NCBI GenBank assembly: GCA_003663535.1
Contig: QMUE01000011.1
Coordinates: forward strand, 1 to 13,266
Origin: Thermococci archaeon
Lineage (GTDB): Archaea > Methanobacteriota_B > Thermococci > Thermococcales > Thermococcaceae
Reading direction: 5' to 3'
Length of the DNA stretch: 13,266 nucleotides
Shown one piece after another: positions 1 through 7,599 of the stretch. The translations under genes were made by a program, and so were the position numbers. Position 1 is the stretch's first letter, and the number at the start of each line of letters is the position of its first letter. The notes below the pieces were generated by a model that was not told the DNA's origin, ran no database searches, and saw only the letters and a list, made by a program, of their open reading frames with translations.

Positions 1-621
1 AAGGATGGTAAATTTACCGTACAGTATGAGCTCAATTTAACCAAACTCGGAAACAGAACAAACCAAATAATAGAACAGCTCGGTTTGAAGAGGTTAAATC
101 GAAAAATAACATTTATTACAAGGATCAATCTTAAAGGGAGCGTTTATGGAAGAGAAATAACCGAAAGCTTTGAACACAGCTCATCTCTAGTTAGGGACTC
201 CGGAGCTGGTCTTTACTACTTTACTAATGAAAAAGAAAGCATGCAAAAAGCAGTAATAGAAAAAGGCACAAAGAGGACGGCGGTGAGTATTGTTGGCTTG
301 CCCTTCTACGCCGATACTGCAAAGAAAGTGGCTCCAATATTAGCATTGCTATTCTTAACACCCCTTATAGGAGGAGTTTATACAATCAGGGCTCAGAGAC
401 CCAAGAATGAGTTCAAGGATCTGAGAGCTTACATAACGGAAGGGGCCCCAATCCACGTGGAGAAAAAGATAATTCTGGCCACAAAAGACGATCTAAAGAA
501 GACTTTTGATCTTTTGGATAAGCCGATCCTTCACTACAAGGAGGGTGAGGAGGACGTTTACACAATAATTGACGGCAACATAGCCTACGAATACAGACAT
601 AAAAATAACAAAAATAACTGA
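1..621 (+). CDS. DUF5305-like membrane-anchored protein (5'-truncated by window edge)
   Basis: The frame is open from base 1 with no convincing start, so this is the C-terminal about 206 residues of a longer protein. A TTG at 85 is the first start-like codon but has no ribosome binding site. The visible part begins with beta-rich sequence (KFTVQYELN...), passes a hydrophobic segment (about VAPILALLFLTPLIGGVYTI, encoded near 331-390) and ends in a soluble domain (ATKDDLKKTFDLLDKPILH... then DGNIAYEYR). The ending 'D.L...D.P.....Y.I.DG...Y.Y' matches what I know of archaeal DUF5305 proteins: an extracytoplasmic N-terminal region, one membrane helix and a small cytoplasmic domain. Function is unknown; in archaea such genes often sit by a type I signal peptidase gene, which cannot be checked here. 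The DUF assignment is from recall of the pattern. Confidence 0.75.
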   Translation, partial: KDGKFTVQYELNLTKLGNRTNQIIEQLGLKRLNRKITFITRINLKGSVYGREITESFEHSSSLVRDSGAGLYYFTNEKESMQKAVIEKGTKRTAVSIVGLPFYADTAKKVAPILALLFLTPLIGGVYTIRAQRPKNEFKDLRAYITEGAPIHVEKKIILATKDDLKKTFDLLDKPILHYKEGEEDVYTIIDGNIAYEYRHKNNKNN

Positions 622-656
622 TTTTTCTCCTCTTTTTTAAAATTTAGAAAATCAAA
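622..656. terminator. T-rich bidirectional termination region between convergent genes
   Basis: The 30-bp gap between the convergent DUF5305-like gene and the small membrane protein gene contains a plus-strand T tract (GATTTTTCTCCTCTTTTTT, about 620-638). On the minus strand, T-rich runs lie just after the stop codon of the opposing gene. Archaeal RNA polymerase terminates at such U-rich tracts without needing a hairpin. I see no stem-loop. Confidence 0.45.
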
Positions 657-1026
657 GAAAAGCAGTACTTATGCCCAAGATCAGTGCAAAAACAAACACC
701 ACCAATATCTCTACAATGATCGTCATCAGCCATGCTATTGTTGCTTTTATCCACTCCGTGTTAAATACTGTTTTTATAACCCAGATGTAGGCTATGATTC
801 CCAAAATCCATCCTATAACCGGCATCCATCCTGTAAGCAGGGCCAAAATTCCCCCGCCAACAACTGCTATCATGGATTTCCCAAGGTTAGCTCCTTCTAT
901 TCCGGCAAACTTTGCTCCAAGCATCAGGAAAAACCCTGCAATCACAAGAGCAATCAATATTGCTATCACTGCCATGAATCCCATTGCAGCAAAAAGTCCG
1001 GGAACAATTGGTGGCCCCATTGGCAT
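652..1026 (-). CDS. Small integral membrane protein of unknown function
   Basis: A 124-residue, strongly hydrophobic protein. It starts at ATG 1026 behind a good ribosome binding site (AAGGTGA, about 1032-1038). Four hydrophobic stretches are visible: about residues 10-37, 48-68, 70-86 and 98-121. The sequence is rich in Gly, Ala, Ile and Trp (GWMPVIGWILGIIAYIW) and has no catalytic motif. The N-terminus MPMGPPIVPG has no cleavable signal. It faces the DUF5305-like gene convergently and is divergent from the DUF63 gene, so it is probably a single-gene unit. I do not recognise a family. The antisense plus-strand frame at 794-1045 is a shadow. Confidence 0.8.
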   Translation of the reverse strand: MPMGPPIVPGLFAAMGFMAVIAILIALVIAGFFLMLGAKFAGIEGANLGKSMIAVVGGGILALLTGWMPVIGWILGIIAYIWVIKTVFNTEWIKATIAWLMTIIVEILVVFVFALILGISTAFL

Positions 1027-1133
1027 AATACTTCACCTTAACTGACTTATTAGCGATATTTTCTTATTAGCCTTTTCACTCTTGGGTAGAAAAAGCTTTA
1101 AGGGAGCAAAGGGAAGCCTTCTGGGGATGTAAA
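1027..1133. promoter_or_regulatory. Divergent promoter region, small membrane protein / DUF63
   Basis: The intergenic region separates two divergent starts. For the DUF63 gene, AAAAGCTTTAAG (1091-1102) resembles a Thermococcales BRE/TATA element, and GGGGATG (1123-1129) can serve as ribosome binding site for ATG 1134. For the minus-strand gene, CTAATAAG (complement of 1063-1070) is a TATA candidate at a reasonable distance from the AAGGTGA site. The word CTTATTAGC occurs twice (1046-1054 and 1063-1071), 17 bp apart. This may be TATA duplication or a small operator. Confidence 0.45.
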
Positions 1134-1925
1134 ATGGAATCAGTAGAGAGGTTTTTATGGGAGTATTTTATAGAACCGATGTACACGAGAGAGGGATATA
1201 ACCCTTACAATACCATTGTTTATGCGGTTATTTTGGGATTGGCTATAATCTACACATACAGGTGGATAATAAAGCCCCTCAAGATAAAGGTTGATGAAAA
1301 GCTCTTCTATGCCGTTACCCCAATGGTTGTCTTTGGAGCAACTGTTAGGGCACTGGTTGATGGAGGGGTTTTAGAGCCTCACCCCCTCATCTTGACTCCC
1401 GGGATATTCTTTACTGCATTTTTCTTGATCTTGCCGGCTCTCTTTGCAGATTCAAAGCTAAAAACTTATCCAAAAATAACTGTTGGATGGGGAACAATTT
1501 TAGCCTTCTATGCAAACTATCTTCTTGTAACAAATGCCAAAAGCTGGAGGCCATATGAGCTGACGCTTTTCTATACCATGGCCTTTTTCCTGCCGATTTT
1601 GGTTTATTATAAGTTTAGACCTTTTGAAAAGTTGTATCTCTTCCCTGTATTTGCCCACATCTTTGACATAGGCTCGACGGTGGTGGCCATCCATTATTAC
1701 GGCTACCGAGAAGTCCACTGGATTGAGAACATTCTGGTTCAAAAGTTCGGGGCGTTTGTTTATTACCCCTGGATAGTGTTCATATTGGTTGTCGTCTATT
1801 ACGGGTTGAGGTATTTAGTGCCCGATGAGGAAGAGAGGAGATTTTGGTATTTGGCAGTTTATATACTCGGATTGGGACCGGCGATAAGAGATCCGGCGCA
1901 GATGATTTTACAGCTTACAGGTTAA
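1134..1925 (+). CDS. DUF63 family integral membrane protein
   Basis: A 263-residue polytopic membrane protein with about seven hydrophobic segments (roughly residues 26-44, 60-78, 85-103, 116-132, 145-157, 168-186, 207-224 and a weaker one near 240-255). Motifs typical of archaeal DUF63 proteins are visible: the N-terminal FIEPMYTREGYNPYNTIVYA, then FGATVRALVDGGVL after the second helix, FAHIFDIGSTVVA in the middle, and GLGPAIRDPAQM at the C-terminus. The conserved charged or polar residues inside membrane segments (R, D, H) suggest a transport or membrane-enzyme role, but the family has no established function that I know of. ATG 1134 is preceded by GGGGATG. Family length is usual. The minus-strand frame 1500-1742 is a shadow. 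Confidence 0.85.
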   Translation: MESVERFLWEYFIEPMYTREGYNPYNTIVYAVILGLAIIYTYRWIIKPLKIKVDEKLFYAVTPMVVFGATVRALVDGGVLEPHPLILTPGIFFTAFFLILPALFADSKLKTYPKITVGWGTILAFYANYLLVTNAKSWRPYELTLFYTMAFFLPILVYYKFRPFEKLYLFPVFAHIFDIGSTVVAIHYYGYREVHWIENILVQKFGAFVYYPWIVFILVVVYYGLRYLVPDEEERRFWYLAVYILGLGPAIRDPAQMILQLTG

Positions 1926-1935
1926 TATCTTCCTT

Positions 1936-2004
1936 AATTTTTATAACTAATAACTGCATAATATACTCATGGAAGTATATTTAGGGACATCTGGGGGCGG
2001 GATA
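1936..2004 (+). promoter_or_regulatory. Promoter and translation start region of the HExxH gene pair
   Basis: TTTATAA at 1940-1946 is a clear TATA box. It places transcription start near 1968-1970, right at an in-frame ATG (1969). Two readings are possible: a leaderless transcript starting at ATG 1969, or a 35-nt leader with initiation at GTG 2005 behind the G-rich run GGGGGCGGGA (1993-2001). I favour GTG 2005 because it gives a normal signal peptide that aligns with the second paralogue from the first residue. Confidence 0.5.
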
Positions 2005-3672
2005 GTGAAAAAGCTTTCTTTAGCTATCTTCCTCTTATTGTTTCTTTCCACAGTTCCACAGTTTGCACTTTCACAAGAGGAACCGCAAGTAACGGTTGAG
2101 GTTAATCCGAATCTTGAATTGTTTGCTGTGGTTTATATTCTAGCTTTTAACGGGAGTGATCTGTTTATAGTTGCTCCTCAGGATTACATAAGTGATGTCT
2201 TAACTTACTTTGCTCCTTATGCGAATAGTGGGGCTGTAAGATTAATTAGGGATTTAATCCCTCAAAGTTTTTCGTACTATGTTCGTGATCGCTCGATACG
2301 TAAGTTTGCTAGGAACTTAGTGAAAATGCCTTATCTTGGGAACATGAGTGAAAGCGACCCTCTTCTAACGGAACCTTATAAGCAGCTGGCAAAATTTGCA
2401 AAGGAAAGCAACTTCATCCAGTTCTACAATGAGCATAAGGAGGTTTATGAAAAGGCTGTAACGCCCCTCAAGGAAGTACTGCCCAACGACATTCCGGAAA
2501 AGTTTGTCAAGTTCTTTGGATGGAGCTACACCAGCTATAAAGTGGAGCTCTCATATTCCCTATGGATACATCCCTATAGTGAATACACGAGAGATTCGGC
2601 AATATGCATAATGACGGCCCAAGGTGACCATTTAGTGCGGGGGATGGTGATGCTCCATGAGTTCACTCACCCTTATATAAACCGTTTAATGGATTCGCAT
2701 CCTAGAATTTTTGAAAATCTGACTTATTACGTGGATGAAGTCCAGAGGCAACTTCCCGCATGGACTTCACTGGATCCGGAGCCCTATTTGAATGAATACT
2801 ATTGGAATGAGCTTTTAACAGAATCCTTTGCCGTATATTTAGCGAAAACCTCTAACACTAGCCTGATGAAGATGGCAAGATACCGCGAACTTCAGGATTT
2901 GTCGCTGGGTTATTATTTGCTCGATGAAGTTGTCAGGGAGCTCAAAGCTTTTGAGCAAAGCAAAAAGCCAGGAGAGACTTTTTCAGATTACCTGCCAGTT
3001 TTAGTGAGTCACTTGAAGGGAATAGCCAACCCAGAGAATGTTGCATCTTATTTTAAGCGAAAAGTTCCCGTTACTCAGCTTTGGTTTTTTGATAGAGCTT
3101 ATTCCGCGGGAAGGATTGTTATTGTATATGGCTCTCAAAATCCTGATAAGAGGGGTAATGAGTATGATAAGGAAACTGCACTCAGGTTGAAAGAGCACCT
3201 AAGTGCTTTGTTCTCCACTATTTATGATATTTCACCTTCGATCATAATTAAGAGCGATAGGGAAGTAACAGCTGAGGATTTGAAAGAAAATTTAATTCTT
3301 GTTGGCGGGCCTGTTGCTAATAATCTCACAAAAAATGTTCAGGATAAGATGCCGATTAAGTTCATTCTGAATGGAACTTGGGGATTAAAGCGTGATCCGG
3401 ATGTAGTAGGAGAATTCTCAGCCTTTTTCTCTAGGGGCAATACTTTTGATGCCCTACCATTATCTGCTCCAATTCCGCAGGAGGCGTTTGGAGTTGTTGA
3501 GGTCATTAGAAATCCATGGAGTGACAAAAGCTTCATTCTCATTGTGGCTGGAGTTGACAGGTACAGTACAAGAAGGATGATAGAGAACGTAAAAATATTC
3601 TCTCCAAGTTATATAATTGAAGGGGATGAGTACATAGAAGCCGGATTTTACACTCAAACAGGGGGGATATAA
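2005..3672 (+). CDS. Secreted HExxH putative metallopeptidase, DUF4932-like (paralogue A)
   Basis: Numbering is from GTG 2005 (555 residues); an upstream in-frame ATG at 1969 would add 12 residues ahead of the signal peptide. Residues 1-24 (KKLSLAIFLLLFLSTVPQFALSQ) form a classical signal peptide. The middle holds HEFTH at 218-222 and, about 50 residues later, NELLTESFAVY with Glu273. Together these are a HExxH...E gluzincin-type zinc signature. The C-terminal 180 residues form a separate alpha/beta region with GRIVIVYGSQNPD and LKENLILVGGPVAN, which recalls cell-surface or S-layer-associated domains. It is followed 4 bp later by paralogue B, so the two are surely co-transcribed. The DUF4932 label is from recall. 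The metal signature is directly seen; substrate and activity are unknown. Location is extracellular or cell-surface. Confidence 0.8.
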   Translation: MKKLSLAIFLLLFLSTVPQFALSQEEPQVTVEVNPNLELFAVVYILAFNGSDLFIVAPQDYISDVLTYFAPYANSGAVRLIRDLIPQSFSYYVRDRSIRKFARNLVKMPYLGNMSESDPLLTEPYKQLAKFAKESNFIQFYNEHKEVYEKAVTPLKEVLPNDIPEKFVKFFGWSYTSYKVELSYSLWIHPYSEYTRDSAICIMTAQGDHLVRGMVMLHEFTHPYINRLMDSHPRIFENLTYYVDEVQRQLPAWTSLDPEPYLNEYYWNELLTESFAVYLAKTSNTSLMKMARYRELQDLSLGYYLLDEVVRELKAFEQSKKPGETFSDYLPVLVSHLKGIANPENVASYFKRKVPVTQLWFFDRAYSAGRIVIVYGSQNPDKRGNEYDKETALRLKEHLSALFSTIYDISPSIIIKSDREVTAEDLKENLILVGGPVANNLTKNVQDKMPIKFILNGTWGLKRDPDVVGEFSAFFSRGNTFDALPLSAPIPQEAFGVVEVIRNPWSDKSFILIVAGVDRYSTRRMIENVKIFSPSYIIEGDEYIEAGFYTQTGGI

Positions 3673-3676
3673 GAAA

Positions 3677-5329
3677 ATGAAAAAAGTCGCGGTATTCCTT
3701 GTGACATTAATGTTCCTCTCTTCACTCCCCTTGGGAGCAACTCAAGCTCAAGAGTCCCAAGTGACCGTGGAAGTAAATCCTAATTTAGAGCTCTTTTCAG
3801 TGGTTTATATTCTAGCGTTTAACGGGAGCGACCCGTTCATAATTGCCCCCCAGGATTACGTTCAGGACGTTCTAACGTACTTCGCTCCCTACAAAGAGCA
3901 TGAGGCAGTTAAATACATTAGAGAAGTTCTGGACGAGTCCCTTCCGTATTATTCCCGAGACAGCGCGATGATGGATTTGGGTGGCAGATTGGCACTGCTT
4001 GATTACCTCCCCAACGAAACAAACCTTGGAGACTTAAGGCCTTTGGCGGAATTCGCCAGCGAGAGCAATTTTATGGAATTCTACAAGGCTCACAAGGAGG
4101 ATTATCTTAAATACACCTCAAGCATAGCGCCCTACCTGGAAAATGTTCCAGAACTATACAGGGAGTTTTTCGGGTTTACTTATCAGGAGTACCGTGTTGA
4201 GCTGTCTTATTCAGTTAGAATTCACCCACATGCAATATTCCGAGAGGAGAGAGCATACTGTATTGGATATGCTATTCCGAGTAAATACAAGGCACAAATG
4301 TTCCAGCAGGTTGTCACAATATTTCACGAGCTTACACATCCACCCATTATGGACTTTCTTGGAGAAAATTTCGAGTTTTTCAAAAACAAAAGCTATTACC
4401 TAGACGAAGTCAGAAACCAGATGCCTGTGACCACTTCATACGATTACGGGCATTTTGGGTCATTCAGCAAGTATCTTAATGAAATCTTAACAGAAAGTCT
4501 CGCAGAGTACTTTGCTCTAAAAAGCGGTGTTCCAGAGGATTTTGTTAAATTCAGAAGCCTTCAACTGTCTACAGATTTGTATCTCATCCAAGATTTTCTC
4601 AGGGAGTATGAACACTTCGAGAAAACAAGGAAGGAGAATGAAACTCTGTTGGACTACGCCCCAATCATGGCCGAACACATGGAAAAATGGGCAACTCCGG
4701 AGAACATCAGCGAATACTTCAAAATGAGAACTCCAATCACAGGACTTTGGGCAGTGGACAGGATAAAATACATGGGAAAGGTCATCATTGTCTACGGCAC
4801 TCAAAACCCAGATAAGAGCGGAACAGAATACGATAGGGAGACTGCAGAGGATTACAAGAGAGGCCTTGAAAGATCTTTTATTTGGTTCTATGGGAGCAGT
4901 CCGGAAATAATAGTTAAAGCGGATGTAGATTTGACAGACGATGATTTGAAGGAAAACTTAATTCTCATTGGAGGCCCCGTGGCCAATAAAATCACCGGGG
5001 AACTTAATGATAAGCTCCCAATAACTTTCGTTCGGGATGAAAAGGGCTGGAGTCTAAAACGGAATCCAGGGGCTGTTAAAGACTTTCACGCTTTCTTAAT
5101 CACGAATGAAAACATCATAGAGCTTTCTTTGGACAGCACGATTCCCTATGATGGATCCATAGGGGTACTGCAGGCTATCAGGAACCCCTGGAATGAAAAG
5201 AACTTTATTATAGTGCTTGCAGGATTAACAAGATACGGAACAAGGAGTATTTCCAAGAACCAGGACTTTACGGCTAGTTACAAAATCTTTGGAAACAACT
5301 ACATAGAATTAGGGTTCTATAAACAGTGA
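3677..5329 (+). CDS. Secreted HExxH putative metallopeptidase, DUF4932-like (paralogue B)
   Basis: A 550-residue paralogue of the preceding gene with the same order of parts. It has a signal peptide at 1-24 (KKVAVFLVTLMFLSSLPLGATQAQ), the shared start of the mature protein (QVTVEVNPNLELFSVVYI), HELTH at 217-221 and NEILTESLAEY with Glu273. The C-terminal domain carries GKVIIVYGTQNPD and LKENLILIGGPVAN. Metal ligands are intact in both copies, so neither looks decayed. ATG 3677 follows the first stop by 4 bp, and its ribosome binding site (GGGGGGAT, 3661-3668) overlaps the end of paralogue A, which suggests translational coupling. Third-position base choice is visibly more G/C-rich than in paralogue A (for example GACCCGTTCATAATTGCC against GATCTGTTTATAGTTGCT), so the duplication is not recent. 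Confidence 0.8.
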   Translation: MKKVAVFLVTLMFLSSLPLGATQAQESQVTVEVNPNLELFSVVYILAFNGSDPFIIAPQDYVQDVLTYFAPYKEHEAVKYIREVLDESLPYYSRDSAMMDLGGRLALLDYLPNETNLGDLRPLAEFASESNFMEFYKAHKEDYLKYTSSIAPYLENVPELYREFFGFTYQEYRVELSYSVRIHPHAIFREERAYCIGYAIPSKYKAQMFQQVVTIFHELTHPPIMDFLGENFEFFKNKSYYLDEVRNQMPVTTSYDYGHFGSFSKYLNEILTESLAEYFALKSGVPEDFVKFRSLQLSTDLYLIQDFLREYEHFEKTRKENETLLDYAPIMAEHMEKWATPENISEYFKMRTPITGLWAVDRIKYMGKVIIVYGTQNPDKSGTEYDRETAEDYKRGLERSFIWFYGSSPEIIVKADVDLTDDDLKENLILIGGPVANKITGELNDKLPITFVRDEKGWSLKRNPGAVKDFHAFLITNENIIELSLDSTIPYDGSIGVLQAIRNPWNEKNFIIVLAGLTRYGTRSISKNQDFTASYKIFGNNYIELGFYKQ

Positions 5330-5378
5330 TATGAAGCTCCTGAGTTAAGGGTGGAAGATAGGTAAAGGTAAGTTAATC

Positions 5379-6428
5379 TCAAATATTTGCTACTCCCTTC
5401 TTAACTTTCTCCCCAACTTTTGAGTTAACATAGATGTCTAATGAGCACATATGAGCGAATACGTCTTCGAGGGTTATTGTTTCGTTTTGAAGGTCAACTA
5501 CTTCATAATTTGTCAGGATTGCAAGGATATCTTTTAGGCGATCTTGTTTAGTGTAAATTTCCAAATAAGTGAAACCGTTTTGAGAATAAACTTTAATCTT
5601 CTCTGCTATTCCGTTAAAGTTACTAGTTTCAACTTTACCCCTGAGTTTGACCAACAGCTTCCTCTCCATTTTTAAGGCCTGGAACTTTTCGATTAATTCT
5701 TTCGGCTTGCCCTCGGCAATTTTCTTCTTGTTGAAAATTAGAACTCTATCGCACAACGCTTCCGCCTCATTTAAATTGTGAGTAGTGAGTATTATCGTTG
5801 TCCCGAACTCTTTGGAGAGGTCTAAAATGGTATTCCACACTTCCCTTCTTGTAAAAACGTCGAGATAAACTGTTGGCTCATCAAGAATTAAAACTTCAGG
5901 CTGGAGTATTAACGGCAAAGCTAAGTACACTTTCTGCCTCATGCCTGCAGAAAGTTTTTGATACCACTCGTTTTTCTTATCCTTGAGATTCAAAAGCTCC
6001 AGAGCGTAGTTGATTCTCTTTTCAGCTTCAGCTTTAGGAATCCCCCAGAGTTCTGCAATAAACTTTAAGTTCTTTTCCACACTTACACGCCATTGAAATA
6101 AGCCAAACAAATCCCTCTCCCCACCAAAAATCGTGAATATTCTCCCCTTGATTTTATTATGCTCTTTTATCGAATCGTAACCATTAATGTAAAGATTACC
6201 CCGAGTCGGGATTACCAAGGCGTTGGCAATCTTACAAAAGGTTGTCTTTCCAGCACCATTGGGACCTAAAAGACCAAAAACCTCGCCCTCCTTAACTTTG
6301 AAATTTAAGTCAATTAGGGCAGGGATTTCTTCACGAGGAGTCTTGATAAAGTCCTTGAGGCTTTTCAAATCGAGCAGTGATTTTATCGGAGGCGGATAAA
6401 ACTTGGTCAAGCTAACAGACTCGATCAT
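5379..6428 (-). CDS. ABC-2 type transporter, ATP-binding subunit
   Basis: A 349-residue ATPase that would energise the permease encoded upstream in the same operon. Walker A GPNGAGKTT is at 55-63, signature LSAGM at 159-163 (LSGGQ variant), Walker B VLILDEP at 179-185, D-loop Leu-Asp near 189-190 and the switch His at 217. The Q-loop region reads FGGERDLFGLFQW instead of the usual PQ, a variant common in ABC-2 exporters. Residues about 1-40 carry an insertion before the core (YPPPIKSLLDLKSLKDFIKT). Residues 250-325 form the usual C-terminal accessory domain ending ITLEDVF. About 24 further residues follow; the last 13 or so are encoded across the left copy of a 21-bp direct repeat. ATG 6428 directly abuts the stop of the winged-helix gene. 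Substrate is unknown; context suggests export of, or self-protection from, the adjacent modified peptide. Confidence 0.93.
   Translation of the reverse strand: MIESVSLTKFYPPPIKSLLDLKSLKDFIKTPREEIPALIDLNFKVKEGEVFGLLGPNGAGKTTFCKIANALVIPTRGNLYINGYDSIKEHNKIKGRIFTIFGGERDLFGLFQWRVSVEKNLKFIAELWGIPKAEAEKRINYALELLNLKDKKNEWYQKLSAGMRQKVYLALPLILQPEVLILDEPTVYLDVFTRREVWNTILDLSKEFGTTIILTTHNLNEAEALCDRVLIFNKKKIAEGKPKELIEKFQALKMERKLLVKLRGKVETSNFNGIAEKIKVYSQNGFTYLEIYTKQDRLKDILAILTNYEVVDLQNETITLEDVFAHMCSLDIYVNSKVGEKVKKGVANI
5394..5414. repeat. Left copy of 21-bp perfect direct repeat (putative cassette boundary)
   Basis: These bases, beginning TCCCTTCTTAAC and ending CTCCCC, are identical to 11168-11188 in the same orientation. 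This copy lies inside the last codons of the ABC ATPase gene (frame G-E-K-V-K-K-G). The right copy lies at the end of the helicase gene in a different frame (G-R-K-L-R-R). Shared protein ancestry therefore cannot explain the identity. Read in the helicase frame, this copy is followed by GAG and then TAG (complement of 5390-5392), a stop at the same place as in the intact helicase. It looks like the displaced old end of that gene. Confidence 0.8.
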
Positions 6429-6704
6429 TTAAATCACCCGGATGACATAAGTTCTTCCTTTCTTCCTTCGTTCTATCAAACCTTTCTTTTCCAGCCCTTG
6501 AATAATCCTGCAGGCTTTGACTTTTCCAAACCTCTTGCTGAGCTCCTTTTGAGTAACACTCCCATTCTGGAGTATAAACTCCAAGACATCCTTTTCTAAT
6601 CCGCTTAATTTCATCTTGTACGCATACTCAAGATCAACTTCTACTCTCAGGAACAGTATCAGTTTTCCGTTCTCACAGTTTGCTTTTAAGAGGTGGGCCC
6701 TCAT
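6429..6704 (-). CDS. Small winged-helix DNA-binding protein, candidate operon regulator
   Basis: I place the start at ATG 6704 (91 residues) because GAGGTG (complement of 6712-6717) lies 7 nt ahead. A GTG at 6719 in the same frame would add five residues and overlap the permease gene by 4 bp, but it has no ribosome binding site of its own. The C-terminal two thirds read as a winged helix: LSGLEKDVLEFILQNGSVTQ (helices 1-2), KELSKRFGKVKACRIIQGLE (recognition helix), then KKGLIERRKKGRTYVIRVI (wing). This is MarR/ArsR-like in style, but no family is recognised with certainty. The N-terminal 30 residues form a beta-rich segment (KLILFLRVEVDLEY). Its position between permease and ATPase genes suggests it senses transporter status or the peptide and acts on the divergent promoter region. 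That role is inferred. Confidence 0.82.
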   Translation of the reverse strand: MRAHLLKANCENGKLILFLRVEVDLEYAYKMKLSGLEKDVLEFILQNGSVTQKELSKRFGKVKACRIIQGLEKKGLIERRKKGRTYVIRVI

Positions 6705-6715
6705 CTTATGACACC

Positions 6716-7531
6716 TCACATATGGCCCAAAGTTCCCAACTGTCTCGCCTTGTTAAAGCCCCACCTAAAAGTAAGGTACCCTAAGAGTAACATCACCCCT
6801 GTGATGACCAGCATGTTAACCAAGCTGGGCAGGATTTGTCCTAACGAATATCCACCACCCATTGTTAATCTGCCCATTTGGAGAATATATGTTTCCGGAT
6901 GGATTTTTGATAATGGTTGAAGCCATTTTGGTAGTGCTTCTGGGGGAAAGTATAAACCGCTTACAAGCTGGGCTGTAATGTTGAAGAACCAATTTAATGG
7001 GTCTTGCGTTGCTTTAGTAGCAATTCTAAAGCCTGCTGAAAACATGTCAAGGGCAAAGATTAGCAGGACGCCGCTTAAGATAACGATTGCAACGCCGAGG
7101 TTAAGGTGAATGGTCAATCCGAAAAAGAGGATGTAGATAACTGTTATTGCTAAGGTTAATCCCAAATTCCACAGAATTCGCCAAGCGTTAATCCCGATGA
7201 AGATTGCTGTTAATGATGCGGGTGAATTGTATAACACTGGAAATACCCTTCCCAAAACAAATGAAGAAATGCTGCCCCTTGGCAGGAAGACGAGGTTGTG
7301 GATTATTGAGCCAATTAAAAGATAGTCAAGGTAATTTGAAGTGCCATATTGGGAGATGTTGGCGTTAATTGTGATAAGCTTTGCAAAAATCCCGATAAAG
7401 AGGATGTTTAAGCCTAAACTTATGAATTGAAGGAGCAAGTCAAAGCGCCTTGAAAAGAAGACTTCCTTCTGGATGAAAATGAAAGCTTTGAGTACTTTAA
7501 CATTCCTGATTATTGCACTAATGCCCACCAC
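6716..7531 (-). CDS. ABC-2 type transporter, permease subunit
   Basis: A 271-residue membrane protein with about six transmembrane segments (roughly residues 30-53, 68-95, 103-122, 127-148, 150-172 and 235-255). It carries the typical ABC-2 region before the last helix: SGLYFPPEALPKWLQPLSKI followed by HPETYILQMGR. The N-terminal part (AFIFIQKEVFFSRRFDLL) is the usual cytoplasmic coupling helix. The start is GTG 7531 or the adjacent GTG 7528; AGTGATG (complement of about 7536-7542) is a plausible but weak ribosome binding site. It is the first gene of the operon, transcribed away from the peptide gene. It would form a dimer with two copies of the ATPase. Export of the modified peptide or removal of it from the membrane (immunity) is inferred from neighbours. 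Confidence 0.9.
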   Translation of the reverse strand: MVGISAIIRNVKVLKAFIFIQKEVFFSRRFDLLLQFISLGLNILFIGIFAKLITINANISQYGTSNYLDYLLIGSIIHNLVFLPRGSISSFVLGRVFPVLYNSPASLTAIFIGINAWRILWNLGLTLAITVIYILFFGLTIHLNLGVAIVILSGVLLIFALDMFSAGFRIATKATQDPLNWFFNITAQLVSGLYFPPEALPKWLQPLSKIHPETYILQMGRLTMGGGYSLGQILPSLVNMLVITGVMLLLGYLTFRWGFNKARQLGTLGHM

Positions 7532-7540
7532 TGCTCATCA

Positions 7541-7590
7541 CTCACTATTAAAAATCAGTGAGATTACTTATAAACATTGCTTTTTTTTTT
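7541..7590 (-). promoter_or_regulatory. Promoter of the ABC operon with adjacent A tract
   Basis: On the minus strand, TTTATAAG (complement of 7567-7574) is a good TATA box. It predicts transcription start near 7545, giving a leader of about 14 nt before GTG 7531. Immediately upstream is an uninterrupted run of ten A on this strand (T at 7581-7590), which may bend the DNA and separates this promoter from the repeat array that precedes the peptide gene. Confidence 0.55.
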
Positions 7591-7599
7591 CTCGTAGAT

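Noticed and set aside
794..1045. Plus-strand 83-residue frame opposite the small membrane protein
   Set aside because: Antisense shadow; rich in Pro/Ile as expected from complementing a hydrophobic gene, with no ribosome binding site.
6717..6719. GTG at 6719 as start of the winged-helix protein, giving a 4-bp overlap with the permease gene
   Set aside because: The GAGGTG there is better explained as the ribosome binding site of ATG 6704, seven bases downstream. The overlap start remains possible but has no site of its own.
7536..7542. GTGATGA on the minus strand as a C box of a C/D guide RNA
   Set aside because: No CTGA D box follows within the usual distance, and the sequence is explained as ribosome binding region of the permease gene.
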